Shown: positions 9,264-18,733, numbered from the stretch's first letter. The stretch is DNA of 64,000 nt from Sinorhizobium psoraleae (GCF_013283645.1 NZ_JABEKV010000002.1:1309798-1373797), one strand, 5' to 3'. Made by a program: numbers and translations. Notes: generated by a model not told the origin, from the letters alone.

Positions 9264-10880
9264 TCAGGCATAACCGGCCTTCCTGTCTCGGCTGATAAGC
9301 GCACCGTCGCGGTTGGCGGGAGCGCCAAAGCCCGCACCTCCGGGCGTCTTGAGGTGAATGCGATCGCCAGCGCGGATAACGTGCTGCACCTTCTGCTGGG
9401 CAGGAGTGAGCGGCTTGCCGTTGATTTCCAGAATGCCGGTCTTACCGTCCTCGCCACCATTGATGCCGGGAGGCGCGATCACCGTGCGCTCGGCATGGAA
9501 GCCGACAACGACAGGGCGTTCGGAGCGGTATTCCAGAAGCGTCTCCTGTCCAAGCCCGCCGCGATGCTTGCCGCTGCCGGCCGACCCCTCGCGCAGGCGC
9601 TTATGCATGACGCGGAAATTCGACTGCTGCTCCATCATCTCGACCGGCACGCAGGAGATGTTCGATGGCCAGCTTAGAACGTTGTAGCCGTCGCGTTGCG
9701 CTGTGCCGCCGGTGCCGCCGTTGAAGAAGAACTTGTTGACGTAGGTTTCGCCCTTGTCATTGACGCCGGAAGCCTGGAGGCTCCAAAGCGGCGAGCCGGG
9801 ACCGGCTGCGACTCGCTCCGGCGCGGCCTTGGAAATAGCGCCGAAGACGGCAAATGGCAGGAAATGGCCGACGAGCGTGCGGGTCTGACCGGAGGCCGGA
9901 TAGCGATGGTTGAGGATTGATCCTTCCGGCGCGATCACCTCGATCGGACGCAGCGCGCCGTCGTTGTTGAGCATGTCCGGCGCAAGAATGCACTTCAGGC
10001 CGTAGACCGTCTGTGCGTAGGTGTAGCAGAGCGCCACATTGATCGCGCGGTCGACCTGGGGCGAGGTGCCGTCATAGTCCACCAGGATGCTATCGCCCTT
10101 AACCTTCACGGCGATCTTGATGGTCACAGGCTCCACGATCCCGTCGGTTTGGAGCTCGTAGGTATAGGTGCCGTCGGGAAAAGCACGGATTGCCCCGCGC
10201 ATCGCAGCTTCCGAACGATCGAGGATTTCGTCGGCAAGGCCCTCGAGCTCGTCGAGCTGATAATCGCTCATCAGGTCGAACAGGCGGCGTTCCATCAATT
10301 CGAGCGCCGAGACCTGCGCCCAGAGGTCTCCGACCACCTGGTCCGGCACCCGCACATTCTTGCGCAGCAGGCTGATGAAGGTCTGATCGATGCGGCCTGC
10401 GTCCATCAGTTTCAGCATCGGCACCTGGAGGCCTTCTTCGAAGACGTCCCGGATGTCGGCCGTCCCGGTGCGACCGCCCATGTCGGGCGAGTGCGTGGTG
10501 CTTGCGGCAAAGCCTACATGCTTGCCGTCGCGGAAAAGCGGCTTGGCGACCGTCAGGTCCGGCAGGTGGCCGGTGCCCATCCACGGATCATTGGTGATGA
10601 GGACGTCGCCGGGCTTCAGTGTCTCGGCCGGAAAATGGTCGAGGAAGTGGCGCACCGTCTTCGGCAGGGTGCCGATGAAGGAGGGAATGGAGTCGGTCGC
10701 TTGCCCCAAGCAGCGACCCTTGGTGTCGGTGATGATGCACGAGAAGTCGTAGGATTCGCGCACGAGCGTGGAAAACGAGCTGCGTACGAGGGCTGCGGCG
10801 GCCTCGTCAACGACAGAGACCAGGCGCGTCCAGATGACTTCCAGGGTGACGGCATCGAAACGAACGGGTTGTCTAGACAT
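9264..10880 (-). CDS. hyuB: Hydantoinase B / oxoprolinase family protein (HyuB)
   Basis: Beta subunit of an ATP-dependent amidohydrolase of the N-methylhydantoinase/5-oxoprolinase/acetone carboxylase superfamily, acting with HyuA to open lactam or hydantoin rings. The 538-residue protein has the family segments TLVRESYDFSCIITD, ITNDPWMGTGHLPD and THSPDMGG in the N-terminal third and ends with the glycine-rich GGAGFGAP typical of the subunit. Length is normal for a stand-alone HyuB. ATG at 10880 has AAGGA upstream. It follows hyuA by 31 bp and precedes coxG by 120 bp, all on the same strand. Actual substrate unknown. Confidence 0.92.
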   Translation of the reverse strand: MSRQPVRFDAVTLEVIWTRLVSVVDEAAAALVRSSFSTLVRESYDFSCIITDTKGRCLGQATDSIPSFIGTLPKTVRHFLDHFPAETLKPGDVLITNDPWMGTGHLPDLTVAKPLFRDGKHVGFAASTTHSPDMGGRTGTADIRDVFEEGLQVPMLKLMDAGRIDQTFISLLRKNVRVPDQVVGDLWAQVSALELMERRLFDLMSDYQLDELEGLADEILDRSEAAMRGAIRAFPDGTYTYELQTDGIVEPVTIKIAVKVKGDSILVDYDGTSPQVDRAINVALCYTYAQTVYGLKCILAPDMLNNDGALRPIEVIAPEGSILNHRYPASGQTRTLVGHFLPFAVFGAISKAAPERVAAGPGSPLWSLQASGVNDKGETYVNKFFFNGGTGGTAQRDGYNVLSWPSNISCVPVEMMEQQSNFRVMHKRLREGSAGSGKHRGGLGQETLLEYRSERPVVVGFHAERTVIAPPGINGGEDGKTGILEINGKPLTPAQQKVQHVIRAGDRIHLKTPGGAGFGAPANRDGALISRDRKAGYA

Positions 10881-10911
10881 TTGGGTGTCCTTGTTCGGAA
10901 ACGGTTAAAAC

Positions 10912-12990
10912 TCAGGCAGCGATGTCGACGAGGATGTTGCCGCTCGGCTCGACGGTGAGCGTGCCTTCTGGTCCGACGATCAGGGTCGATTCCGGCTCCT
11001 CGACCACGGCCGGGCCCTTGATGGTGATGCCGGCCGGCAACTTGGAGCGCTCGAAGACGCGCGTCTCGACAAAGTCCTTCACTTCCGGGAAGTAAACTTT
11101 GCGCACGTGCTTCACCGCAGCGTCGGTCGAGCCCTTGGCATCGCTCTCGCCCGCGCCGGCCATACCAGTCGGAGCGGAGACCGTGACGCGGATGTTGACG
11201 ATCTCGATGCGATCGGTCGGGGGGTTGAGAGTGAAGACGTCCCGATAGGCGGCGCGGAACTTCTCCAGGATCACCTCGCGGCTAGTGCCGTCATAAGGAC
11301 CTTCCGGCAGGTTGACCACCAGCTCGAAGCCCTGGCCGATATAGCGCATATCGGCAAGACGGCGCACCGTGATTTCCGAAGCTTCCGGAACGGTCTCGTT
11401 AATCGTCGCGCGCGCCTCGCTTTCGAGGCTGGCATAGGTCGCCTCAAGTTCAGTCCAATCGAGGTCGGAAACGGGGCGGGCAATGGTGGCGACGCGATCG
11501 ACGCGTGCCGGCGCGATCAAGAGGCCAAGCGCCGAGGCGACGCCGGCTGCCGGCGGGCACACGAGGCGTTTCAGGCCGAGCTTGCGGGCGACCTGGTAGC
11601 CATGCAGTGGGCCGCCGCCGCCGGTCGTCACCAACACGTATTTGCGCAGGTCCTTGCCGCGCTCGGCGACGTGGACGCGAGCTGCACTTGCCATGTTCTC
11701 GTTGACAATGTCGTGCACGCCCCACGCGAGTTCACTGACCGAGAGCCCGGTCTCCTCGGAGAGCCCGCCGATCGCCTCGCGCGCCTTGCCGGTATCGACG
11801 GTCATGGTGCCGCCGGCGAAGAAGTCCGGATTGAGGTAGCCGAGCGCTAGGTTGGCGTCGGTGACGGTTGGCATGGTGCCGCCAAGACCGTAGCAGGCCG
11901 GACCCGGACGGGAGCTCGCGCTTTCCGGGCCGACCTTCATCAGGCCCATATTGTCGACATGGGCGATGCTGCCGCCGCCGGCGCCGATTTCAATCAGGTC
12001 AATGGTGGAAATCTTGATCGGCAGGCCACTGCCTTCCTTAAAGCGACGGGTGCGCGCCGCCTCGAACTTGTAGGCGACCAGCGGCTCGCCATTGTCGACG
12101 ACGCTGAGCTTGGCCGTCGTGCCGCCCATATCGAAGGCAAGCACATGATTGACGTCGCTGCGCCCGCCGAAGAAGGCAGCAGACAGCGCCCCGGCGGCCG
12201 GGCCGGATTCCAGAAGTTGAATCGGTGTGCGGCGGGCTTCGCCGATGTGGGTCAGTCCACCCGAGGACACCATCAGGAAGAGCGGCGCGTTGACGCCCAT
12301 CTCGCGAAGCTGCGCTTCAAGTCGGCCAAGATAGGCGGCTGCGAGCGGCTTAACATAGGCATTCGCGACGGTGGTGGACGTGCGCTCGTATTCACGGATT
12401 TCCGGAGCGACCTCGAATGACGTCGTGACGAATACGTCCGGATAGTTCTCCTGGATGAAGGCGGCTGCCTCGCGCTCATGCGCGGGGTTGGCATATGAGT
12501 GCAGGAAGCTGACGGCGATCGAGTTGACGCCTTCGGCGATCAGCTTGTCGCAGGCCTCCTTCAGGCTCGCCTTATGGAGCGCCACTTCCACTTCGCCCGC
12601 CGGCGACATACGTTCCATAGCCTCGAAGCGGAGCGTGCGCGGAACCAATGCTTCCGGCATTTCGATGAAGATGTCATAGAGCTCGAATTTGCGCTCGCGG
12701 CCGACTTCCAGCACGTCGCGAAAACCGGCGGTGGTGATAAGGCCGGTGACGGCACCTTTGCGCTCAATCATGGCATTGGTGAAAAGGGTCGTCGCATGCA
12801 CCACGCGGTTGATGTCGGCGGCTTTGATCCCAACCTTCTCAATCATCTGCCGCGTGCCGTTGATGACGGCCTTTTCAGGCTCTTCGGGCGTGGTCAGGAT
12901 TTTCAGATTGTGCTGAACGCCGCTCTCCGGATCAAAGAGAACCAGATCCGTGAACGTGCCGCCGATATCGATACCCAGTGAATATGGCAT
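10912..12990 (-). CDS. hyuA: Hydantoinase A / oxoprolinase family protein (HyuA)
   Basis: Alpha subunit with ATP-binding actin-like folds; it activates the lactam carbonyl by phosphorylation before hydrolysis with HyuB. The 692-residue protein carries the N-terminal phosphate loop GIDIGGTFTD (residues 5-14), a second nucleotide-binding segment AFDMGGTTAKL near the middle and GAGGGSIA, all conserved in the family. The ATG at 12990 is preceded by GGAGAG. A promoter and a 20-bp palindromic operator lie just upstream (13101-13158), and the same operator recurs at three other promoters of the cluster. In anaerobic indoleacetate degradation a similar pair opens the lactam made by a Mo hydroxylase; the same logic is inferred here. 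Confidence 0.93.
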   Translation of the reverse strand: MPYSLGIDIGGTFTDLVLFDPESGVQHNLKILTTPEEPEKAVINGTRQMIEKVGIKAADINRVVHATTLFTNAMIERKGAVTGLITTAGFRDVLEVGRERKFELYDIFIEMPEALVPRTLRFEAMERMSPAGEVEVALHKASLKEACDKLIAEGVNSIAVSFLHSYANPAHEREAAAFIQENYPDVFVTTSFEVAPEIREYERTSTTVANAYVKPLAAAYLGRLEAQLREMGVNAPLFLMVSSGGLTHIGEARRTPIQLLESGPAAGALSAAFFGGRSDVNHVLAFDMGGTTAKLSVVDNGEPLVAYKFEAARTRRFKEGSGLPIKISTIDLIEIGAGGGSIAHVDNMGLMKVGPESASSRPGPACYGLGGTMPTVTDANLALGYLNPDFFAGGTMTVDTGKAREAIGGLSEETGLSVSELAWGVHDIVNENMASAARVHVAERGKDLRKYVLVTTGGGGPLHGYQVARKLGLKRLVCPPAAGVASALGLLIAPARVDRVATIARPVSDLDWTELEATYASLESEARATINETVPEASEITVRRLADMRYIGQGFELVVNLPEGPYDGTSREVILEKFRAAYRDVFTLNPPTDRIEIVNIRVTVSAPTGMAGAGESDAKGSTDAAVKHVRKVYFPEVKDFVETRVFERSKLPAGITIKGPAVVEEPESTLIVGPEGTLTVEPSGNILVDIAA

Positions 12991-13100
12991 GTCGCTCTCC
13001 GCCTAAAGGCCCGAACGACGCAACTGGCGCCCCGGGCGGTTTTCTGGCGTCGCCGGCATCCGCCGATCGATCGCTGATGGATTGCTAGCCTTTTTTGGAG

Positions 13101-13120
13101 TTTCGCACAACTGTGCGAAA
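13101..13120. promoter_or_regulatory. IclR-type operator, copy 1 (hyuA promoter)
   Basis: Sequence TTTCGCACAACTGTGCGAAA: perfect 9-bp arms around a 2-bp centre. It lies immediately downstream of the hyuA -10 element, so a bound protein would block transcription initiation. The same motif recurs at 14848, 16228 and 18734. Assignment to the IclR protein encoded at 17665-18552 is inferred from clustering. Confidence 0.8.
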
Positions 13121-13129
13121 CTTATTTTT

Positions 13130-13158
13130 TGTATAAAAATGCACTCGGCGCAATTGAA
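13130..13158 (-). promoter_or_regulatory. Predicted hyuA promoter
   Basis: Read on the minus strand: -35 TTCAAT (13158-13153), a 17-bp spacer and -10 TATACA (13135-13130). The start of transcription would fall at the edge of the palindrome at 13101-13120. The surrounding bases are AT-rich compared with the coding sequence. Confidence 0.5.
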
Positions 13159-13189
13159 TCGGAGTCCCTCGCCTGGAGCGCTGTTTCGC

Positions 13190-14020
13190 CTACGCCTCAG
13201 TGCGATAGGCGTCCTGATTGAACACCCAGCCTTTTCCAATGAAATCCGCGCGCGCTGGGGCGAAAATATCAAGAAGAATATGCTTTCCCTCGCCCTCGCC
13301 CTCAGTGGTGTGGACCATCTTCGGCGGAATCACGCAGAGACTGCGTGGGGCTGCCGCCAGATGTAGATCGTCGCGCCAGGCGGTCGCATCGGGGCCCCAC
13401 GGTACGCGCAGGTGATGGATGAACTCTCCTTCGATAGCGAGCGAACCCTGCTCGAAATCGGCGTGGTCGTGCGGCGAGAGCTTGGTGCGGTCGCGCAGAC
13501 CTTCGTATTCGATCCAGCTAACGCTCATCGTTGCGCTACGAACGATCTTCAGCCGCGGCTTGTCGGCCGGCGGCTTGATGCCATCGATCGGAATGACCTG
13601 CAGCCCGGCACGCGAGGGCGCGTCCCCCACGACCTGCATGCCCTCAGCGGAAGCATCATCATAGTCTCGCTCGTTTTGCGCCGCGGGACGAGCCATATCC
13701 GACCGGATGGGCGACATGAGGATCACCTGCCCCTTAGCCACGACAGTGATCGAGTGGACATCCGGCGGAATGATCGCGATCGCGCGGTCGGGAATCGTCG
13801 TCGAGATGCCGTCAATCGTCACGGAGCCGCCGCCCGCCGGAAAGACTGCGATCGTCTCATCAATGGCGCGCCGCTCGAGCGACGCGTCGATCCCCGCCGC
13901 TTCGTACCACTCGACAAGGAAGGTCTTGCCCCGTGCGCGCCAGACGCGCCAGTCCCCCTCTCGCGTTCCATCGCCGTTGAATTCGACATATCCATGCTGT
14001 CTGATTGCCGTCCCGGCCAT
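13190..14020 (-). CDS. Double-cupin domain protein
   Basis: 276 residues forming two cupin folds (about 30-110 and 160-250). The second domain contains a possible metal-binding motif, HDHADFEQGSLAIEGE, with His-x-His and a downstream His (MVHTTEG) as in metal-dependent cupin isomerases and dioxygenases; the first domain lacks an obvious histidine set and may be structural. Precise reaction not recognised. It is translated from an ATG with GGGAGAA upstream, 30 bp after the aldolase gene, so the two form one unit under the operator at 14848. A role as a ring- or side-chain-modifying enzyme of the pathway is inferred from context. Confidence 0.75.
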   Translation of the reverse strand: MAGTAIRQHGYVEFNGDGTREGDWRVWRARGKTFLVEWYEAAGIDASLERRAIDETIAVFPAGGGSVTIDGISTTIPDRAIAIIPPDVHSITVVAKGQVILMSPIRSDMARPAAQNERDYDDASAEGMQVVGDAPSRAGLQVIPIDGIKPPADKPRLKIVRSATMSVSWIEYEGLRDRTKLSPHDHADFEQGSLAIEGEFIHHLRVPWGPDATAWRDDLHLAAAPRSLCVIPPKMVHTTEGEGEGKHILLDIFAPARADFIGKGWVFNQDAYRTEA

Positions 14021-14050
14021 CGTTTTCTCCCGCTTTCGAAATGAGCTTGG

Positions 14051-14800
14051 TTAATCGCTTGCGGCGGCTGCGATCGCGCGTGCGCCTGTCAGCACAAGCC
14101 CTTGGTCGGATCCGACGAAGGCAAGCGAGACGCCCTTCTCTTTAAGGCCCGCGAGGCCGACCGGCGCACCGCAATGGGCCGCGAGCGGCTTGCCCGCCGC
14201 ATGTGCTGCCGCCGCCACGCGTGAAAAGGCGGCCTCGACCTCAGGCGTACCGGCAATGTCGAGCCCGAGACCCACCGCCATGTCGGCTGCGCCGTAGAAG
14301 AGCGCATCGATGCCCGGTGTGGCGGCGATTTCCTCAATGTTATCGAGCGCAGACGGATCTTCGATCTGGGCAATCACGAAAATATTCTTCTCCTCCTCAC
14401 GGAGGATTTCGGCCATGCCCCGCGTCGAAAATCCGCCGTAGCGGGTGGTGCCCGAATAGCCGCGGCCGCCTGGGCCAAACCGCGACCGCCGTGCCACTTG
14501 CCGCGCCGTCGCAAGCGAATCCACATGCGGAACAACGATCCCCGCCGCCCCGCCATCGAGCGCCTGAAGGATAGTGTCCGCGCTCCCATGAGACAGGCGC
14601 ACAAAGGCCGAAAGGCCGAGCGCGCGCGCAAGCGCCAGCGACCAGTCGAGTTCACGGCGGCTAAACGCAGAATGCTCCGCATCAAGACAGATGAAATCAA
14701 GCCCGGACAGCGCCAGGATCTCGATGATGTCGGCCGACGACGTCTTGACGAAGGTGCCGGCAAGTATGCGCCCAGTGCTGAGCTTCTCGCGGAAATTCAT
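14051..14800 (-). CDS. HpcH/HpaI family aldolase
   Basis: Class II (metal-dependent) pyruvate aldolase family; members cleave 4-hydroxy-2-oxo acids to pyruvate or a related keto acid plus an aldehyde. In 249 residues it keeps the signature segments GLDFICLDAEHSAF (catalytic-base His), IVVPHVDS, the metal-ligand Glu in VIAQIEDPSA and the ligand Asp in FYGAADMAVGLG. Length is typical. First gene of a two-gene unit with the cupin, driven from the promoter region holding the 14848-14867 operator. A second family member occurs at 54487 in the other catabolic cluster. Substrate cannot be read from the sequence. Confidence 0.88.
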   Translation of the reverse strand: MNFREKLSTGRILAGTFVKTSSADIIEILALSGLDFICLDAEHSAFSRRELDWSLALARALGLSAFVRLSHGSADTILQALDGGAAGIVVPHVDSLATARQVARRSRFGPGGRGYSGTTRYGGFSTRGMAEILREEEKNIFVIAQIEDPSALDNIEEIAATPGIDALFYGAADMAVGLGLDIAGTPEVEAAFSRVAAAAHAAGKPLAAHCGAPVGLAGLKEKGVSLAFVGSDQGLVLTGARAIAAAASD

Positions 14801-14847
14801 GGGGCCTCCCCTATTGGATCATCCAGGCCACCATAGCATTATTGTTA

Positions 14848-14867
14848 TTTCGCGCAACTGTGCGAAT
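14848..14867. promoter_or_regulatory. IclR-type operator, copy 2 (aldolase promoter)
   Basis: TTTCGCGCAACTGTGCGAAT matches the copy at 13101 at 18 of 20 positions. It lies between the start of the aldolase gene (14800) and the end of the oxidoreductase gene (14870), in an AT-rich stretch, upstream of the aldolase-cupin unit. Confidence 0.75.
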
Positions 14868-14869
14868 TT

Positions 14870-16180
14870 CTATTTTGGCAAAGGCTCGCGCATCCGATAA
14901 TAATGCATGGCAAGTGGGATAAGAAAGGATTGGCGCTTCGGCCAGGCGACATGTCGCAGATCGTCCTGCGTGAACAGCGTGCGCGCCGCCTCGTGCTTGC
15001 CGAGCATGCGAAGCGCCGCCTTGTGACCGAGATAGGGCGCCATGGCGAGGCCGGAGAAGCAGTAGCCGATCGCAAAATGGACGCCATCATGCTTGCCGAC
15101 ATGCGGGAACATGTCGCCCGTTGCAGCACAGCGGCCGGTCCAGGCATGTGTTATGTCGACGCCGTCGAGTTCCGGGAAGAAGTGGACCATTTCTTCGCGC
15201 AGCTTGCCGGCCATTTGCGCAAGCGATGTATGGAAGAGTCCCGTGCGGCCGCCGAAGATCAGGCGGCTGTCGCTTAACTGGTAATAGTTCGAGTTCTTGC
15301 GGTTGTCGTGATAGGTCCGGTTGCCGGCACAAAGGCGAGCGAGCTTTTCCGGCGCAAGCGGAGCCGTCGCCACCATGAAGGCATCGATAGGACTGAGGCG
15401 CCGGGAGAACCAACTTTGACTCTTCGGCGTGTAGCCATTCGTGGCGATCAGCACGTCACGTACCTGCACATTGCCGCGCGCTGTCGCCACCACGAAAGCG
15501 CTGCCATTGCGCGACACGCCAAGAACTGGCATGTTTCCAATGACCGTGGCACCGGCCGCGCGGGCCGCTTGAAGATGTGCCATCGAATAGCGGCCGGGAT
15601 GAACGGCCGCATTCTCTATGATGTGCACGCCGCCGACATAGCGCTTCGTCGGAAGTTCGGGATCATCCGCCCGATGGATGAAATCGACGGCTTCACCCAC
15701 GTGCTTGGCGCGCAGCTCCCATTCGCGGAATAGCCGATCGCGGTGTCCCGGCGTGATCGCGCCCACGACCCGGCCACATTTACGAAATCCGGAACCGAAG
15801 CCCAGTGTTTCGATGCGTTTGACGGCGAAATCATAGACCCCGCAGAGCTCGCGGAAATAGGCGATCGCCGTATCGAGACCGGCGGCCTCCTTCAGTTGGC
15901 CGAAGGAGTGCTTGAAATAGCGCCCGAGCATGGCGCCATTGCGCGAGCTGGCGCCCCCTCCCGGTCGGCCCGCGTCGAGTACAAGGACGGAGCGGCCGGC
16001 CTCTGCAAGCGTGTGTGCCGCCGTCAGTCCGGTGAGGCCGGCGCCGACGATGGCAACGTCGACCCGCTGCGGCAAAGACACCGCCGCCTGTTCCTCAGGC
16101 CGGGCCAGCGCCGTGCCCTCCCACCACCATGGATATTCGCGCAACATCGTTTTTCGATTGTCCGAAGCCATGCCATTCAT
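14870..16180 (-). CDS. FAD-dependent amine/amino acid oxidoreductase (DAO family)
   Basis: 436-residue flavoprotein of the D-amino-acid-oxidase-like (DAO) superfamily, closest in layout to gamma-glutamylputrescine oxidase (PuuB)-type enzymes: an opening YPWWWEGTA, then the FAD dinucleotide motif VAIVGAGLTGLTAAHTL (about residues 42-58), GASSRNGAM and a C-terminal GYCFSGLAMAPYLG flavin contact. Such enzymes oxidise amines or N-substituted amino acids to imines. No signal peptide. It is divergent from coxS, and the shared 16181-16307 region holds operator copy 3, so it probably belongs to the IclR regulon. Confidence 0.87.
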   Translation of the reverse strand: MNGMASDNRKTMLREYPWWWEGTALARPEEQAAVSLPQRVDVAIVGAGLTGLTAAHTLAEAGRSVLVLDAGRPGGGASSRNGAMLGRYFKHSFGQLKEAAGLDTAIAYFRELCGVYDFAVKRIETLGFGSGFRKCGRVVGAITPGHRDRLFREWELRAKHVGEAVDFIHRADDPELPTKRYVGGVHIIENAAVHPGRYSMAHLQAARAAGATVIGNMPVLGVSRNGSAFVVATARGNVQVRDVLIATNGYTPKSQSWFSRRLSPIDAFMVATAPLAPEKLARLCAGNRTYHDNRKNSNYYQLSDSRLIFGGRTGLFHTSLAQMAGKLREEMVHFFPELDGVDITHAWTGRCAATGDMFPHVGKHDGVHFAIGYCFSGLAMAPYLGHKAALRMLGKHEAARTLFTQDDLRHVAWPKRQSFLIPLAMHYYRMREPLPK

Positions 16181-16227
16181 CCTATTGACGCGTCTGTCTC
16201 TGAGACGCGAGGTTCCACAATTTCTCT

Positions 16228-16247
16228 AATCGCACACTTGCGCGAAA
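16228..16247. promoter_or_regulatory. IclR-type operator, copy 3 (divergent oxidoreductase / coxS promoters)
   Basis: AATCGCACACTTGCGCGAAA, an imperfect copy of the palindrome, in the divergent region between the DAO-type oxidoreductase and coxS. For coxS a -35-like TTGCGC (16238-16243) falls inside the site, with TAATGAT at 16260-16266 as possible -10. Confidence 0.7.
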
Positions 16248-16307
16248 AATGATACAGAGTAATGATACCGATCGTTCCGGCGCGTGCGCCCTGTTTCGGA
16301 GGATGCG

Positions 16308-16784
16308 ATGGTCCCGCTCTCGTTAACTGTCAACGGCAAGCCGATCGAGGTCGAGGTTGAAGCCCGCACCCTGATGGTCGACCTTTTGCGCAATACGCTT
16401 GGCCTCACTGGCACGCATATCGGTTGCGACACGTCCCAATGTGGCGCCTGCGTGGTGCACGTTAACGGTCGTACGATCAAATCCTGCTCAGTGCTCGCGG
16501 TCGCCTGCGATGGCGAGGAAATCACGACGATCGAGGGCCTCGCGTGCGATGACGGTCGCCTCCACCCGATGCAGCAGGCGTTTGCCGACTGTCATGGCCT
16601 GCAATGCGGCTATTGCACGCCCGGCATGATTATGACGGCCGTTGCGATCGCCGATGAGGAGGATTTGCTCGAACCCGCCCGCCTACGCGAAGAACTGCAC
16701 GGCAATCTCTGCCGCTGCACCGGATACCAGAACATCGTGAAGGCGGTTATCGCCGGTGCGGACGCCATGAAGAGAAGCGGCTGA
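16308..16784 (+). CDS. coxS: Molybdenum hydroxylase small subunit, [2Fe-2S] protein (CoxS type)
   Basis: Electron-transfer subunit of a xanthine-oxidase-family molybdenum hydroxylase. With the start at 16308 (GGAGG five bases upstream) it has 158 residues, the normal size. The N-terminal plant-ferredoxin cluster uses Cys40, Cys45, Cys48 and Cys60; the second cluster uses Cys100, Cys103, Cys135 and Cys137 in GLQCGYCTPG and NLCRCTGY. Nine bases separate it from coxM, so they are co-transcribed. The large subunit is not next in the operon but lies at 19625 in another unit, an uncommon arrangement. Confidence 0.95.
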   Translation: MVPLSLTVNGKPIEVEVEARTLMVDLLRNTLGLTGTHIGCDTSQCGACVVHVNGRTIKSCSVLAVACDGEEITTIEGLACDDGRLHPMQQAFADCHGLQCGYCTPGMIMTAVAIADEEDLLEPARLREELHGNLCRCTGYQNIVKAVIAGADAMKRSG

Positions 16785-16793
16785 GGCAGACCT

Positions 16794-17612
16794 ATGCAGA
16801 ATTTCGACTTCCATCGCCCCCAGACACTCGCTGAGGCGGTCTCCATCCTGGCCGAGGATGAAGGCGCAAAGTTGCTCGCCGGCGGACAGACGCTGCTGCC
16901 GACCATGAAGCAAGGGCTCGCCACGCCTTCCGCGCTCGTTGCGCTTCGGGCGATCCCGGGCCTCACCGGCATCCGCGCATGCGACGACGGCTCGCTGGAG
17001 ATCGGCGCCATGACCTGCCATGCCGATGTCGCTGCAAGCCCACTCGTGCAACGGCTGCTGCCCGGCCTGGCCGCGCTTGCCAACAAGATCGCCGATCGGC
17101 ACGTGCGCAATCGCGGAACGCTCGGCGGCTCCATCGCCAATTGTGACCCGGCAGCCGACTATCCCGCAGCCCTCCTCGCCCTCGATGCGACGATCGTTAC
17201 CGACCGGCGCGAGATCCCTGCGGACGAATTTTTCGCCGGCCTTTTCACCACAGCGCTGGAGGACCGAGAGATCGTCACCACCGTGCGTTTTGCGCCCGCT
17301 ACGCGGGTTGCTTATGCCAAGTTTTCCAGTCCCGCCTCGCGCTATGCCATCGTTGGCGTGGCTGTCGCTGCCAGTGGCAGCGCCGTGCGTGTTGCAGTAA
17401 CCGGTGCCGGCGCCGACGGTCTCTTTCGTTGGGAAGAAGCAGAGGCGGCGCTTACAAGGGATTTCTCGCCGGAAGCGCTCGGCAAATTTGAGCCCGATCC
17501 CGACATGCTCAACGGCGACATGCACGCTTCGCCGGCCTACAGGGCGTCGCTCACCCGCACGATGACGATACGTGCGGTCCGCACTTTGCTTTCCGAACGG
17601 ATTCTCGATTGA
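16794..17612 (+). CDS. coxM: Molybdenum hydroxylase medium subunit, FAD-binding (CoxM type)
   Basis: FAD-carrying subunit that passes electrons from the iron-sulfur subunit. 272 residues with the two FAD motifs of the family: AGGQTLLPTMKQG (about residues 31-43) and RNRGTLGGSIANCDPAADYP (about 104-123). Domain order and size match CoxM/CutM proteins. It ends 52 bp before the convergent iclR gene. Together with CoxS and the CoxL-type protein at 19625 it completes a three-subunit hydroxylase. Confidence 0.94.
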   Translation: MQNFDFHRPQTLAEAVSILAEDEGAKLLAGGQTLLPTMKQGLATPSALVALRAIPGLTGIRACDDGSLEIGAMTCHADVAASPLVQRLLPGLAALANKIADRHVRNRGTLGGSIANCDPAADYPAALLALDATIVTDRREIPADEFFAGLFTTALEDREIVTTVRFAPATRVAYAKFSSPASRYAIVGVAVAASGSAVRVAVTGAGADGLFRWEEAEAALTRDFSPEALGKFEPDPDMLNGDMHASPAYRASLTRTMTIRAVRTLLSERILD

Positions 17613-17664
17613 GTTGACCGCCAAGTGTTCGCCGCCCCTTCAAATATTCGGACCCGCCCGTAGA

Positions 17665-18552
17665 TTATGGGATCTCGCTGGCAATGCGCACAGTCTGAAT
17701 ACGCGACAGATCCAGGCCGCTGGCGGCAAATGCGCGTGCGATGTTGTCGGCTGCCTCTTTCAGGACAGGCAGGTAGTGGGCCTCCATCTGTGCGGCCGTC
17801 GCGCGTGAGGTTGGTGCGCCGACATTGATTGCCCCCACCGGAACGCCGTCGGGCGAAAGCACCGGCACCGCAATCGAGATCAGTTCCTCCTCGAACTCGC
17901 CGTTGATCAGCGTCCAGCCCTGCTCTCGGATCGCAGCGAGCCTCTTTCGGAACAGCACGGGATCGGTGATCGTCATTGGCGTTGCCGCTCTGAGGGGATG
18001 CTGTTCAAGGAAGGTGTCGATCCTTTCCGCCGGCTGGTACGCGAGCAGCACGCGCCCGAGGGAGGAGAGCCCCGCCGGAATTCGCGTACCGACGGAAACC
18101 GTGATGCTCTGAACGATGCGCCGCGCTTCGGCGCGGGCAAGGTAGACGACATCGCTACCGTCGAGCACGGCAAAGGAGCAGTTCTCCTGGAGCGCATCGA
18201 CCACGTCTTGGAGGTACGGGCGGACGAGTTCGGGGAAGCGCCAGGTCGAGAGATACGTGTAGCCGAGTTCAAGGATCTTCGGCCGCGGCTCGAACAAGTC
18301 CCCCTCGCTGTGAAGATAGCCAAGCTCTGTGAGGGTCAGCAGGAAACGGCGCGCGGCCGCACGGCTGAGCCCCGTCAGCACCGCCACGTCGCTGGTGGAA
18401 AGCCGCGGCCGGCTTTCCGAGAAGAGCCTGAGCACGTCGAGTCCGCGTGCAAGGGCGGAGACGAAATCTGCCCGCTTGATGCCACCGACCATGGACGGCG
18501 CACGTCCACCCCGCGCCTCCTTCGGCTTCTTTGCCTTAACACTCTTTGCCAT
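17665..18552 (-). CDS. IclR-family transcriptional regulator (PcaR-like)
   Basis: 295-residue regulator: a Lys-rich N-terminal tail, a winged helix-turn-helix at about residues 30-90 (VLTGLSRAAARRFLLTLTEL holds the recognition region) and an IclR effector domain at about 110-280 ending LPVLKEAADNIARAFAASG. ATG at 18552 has GGGAG upstream; a longer frame start is not needed. It is the only regulator gene in the first cluster, is convergent with coxSM and divergent from the ABC operon, and four matching palindromes flank its neighbours, so it is the best candidate to bind them. Repressor or activator action is not decided by the sequence, though copy 1 is placed for repression. Confidence 0.93.
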   Translation of the reverse strand: MAKSVKAKKPKEARGGRAPSMVGGIKRADFVSALARGLDVLRLFSESRPRLSTSDVAVLTGLSRAAARRFLLTLTELGYLHSEGDLFEPRPKILELGYTYLSTWRFPELVRPYLQDVVDALQENCSFAVLDGSDVVYLARAEARRIVQSITVSVGTRIPAGLSSLGRVLLAYQPAERIDTFLEQHPLRAATPMTITDPVLFRKRLAAIREQGWTLINGEFEEELISIAVPVLSPDGVPVGAINVGAPTSRATAAQMEAHYLPVLKEAADNIARAFAASGLDLSRIQTVRIASEIP

Positions 18553-18733
18553 AGTAACTCCCTGGTTGCTGGCCGATTGCCATCTTCGCGAGCGCATCCA
18601 CCCGCTCCAGTGGCATCCGTCTTTCGGCTCACCTTATCCACACCTTATCACCGCGCCACTAAGGCGACTTGAGCGCGTGACCCCCAACCGGCGCTACCGC
18701 CGGTTTCGCTGCATTTCTTAGCCCATATCGACT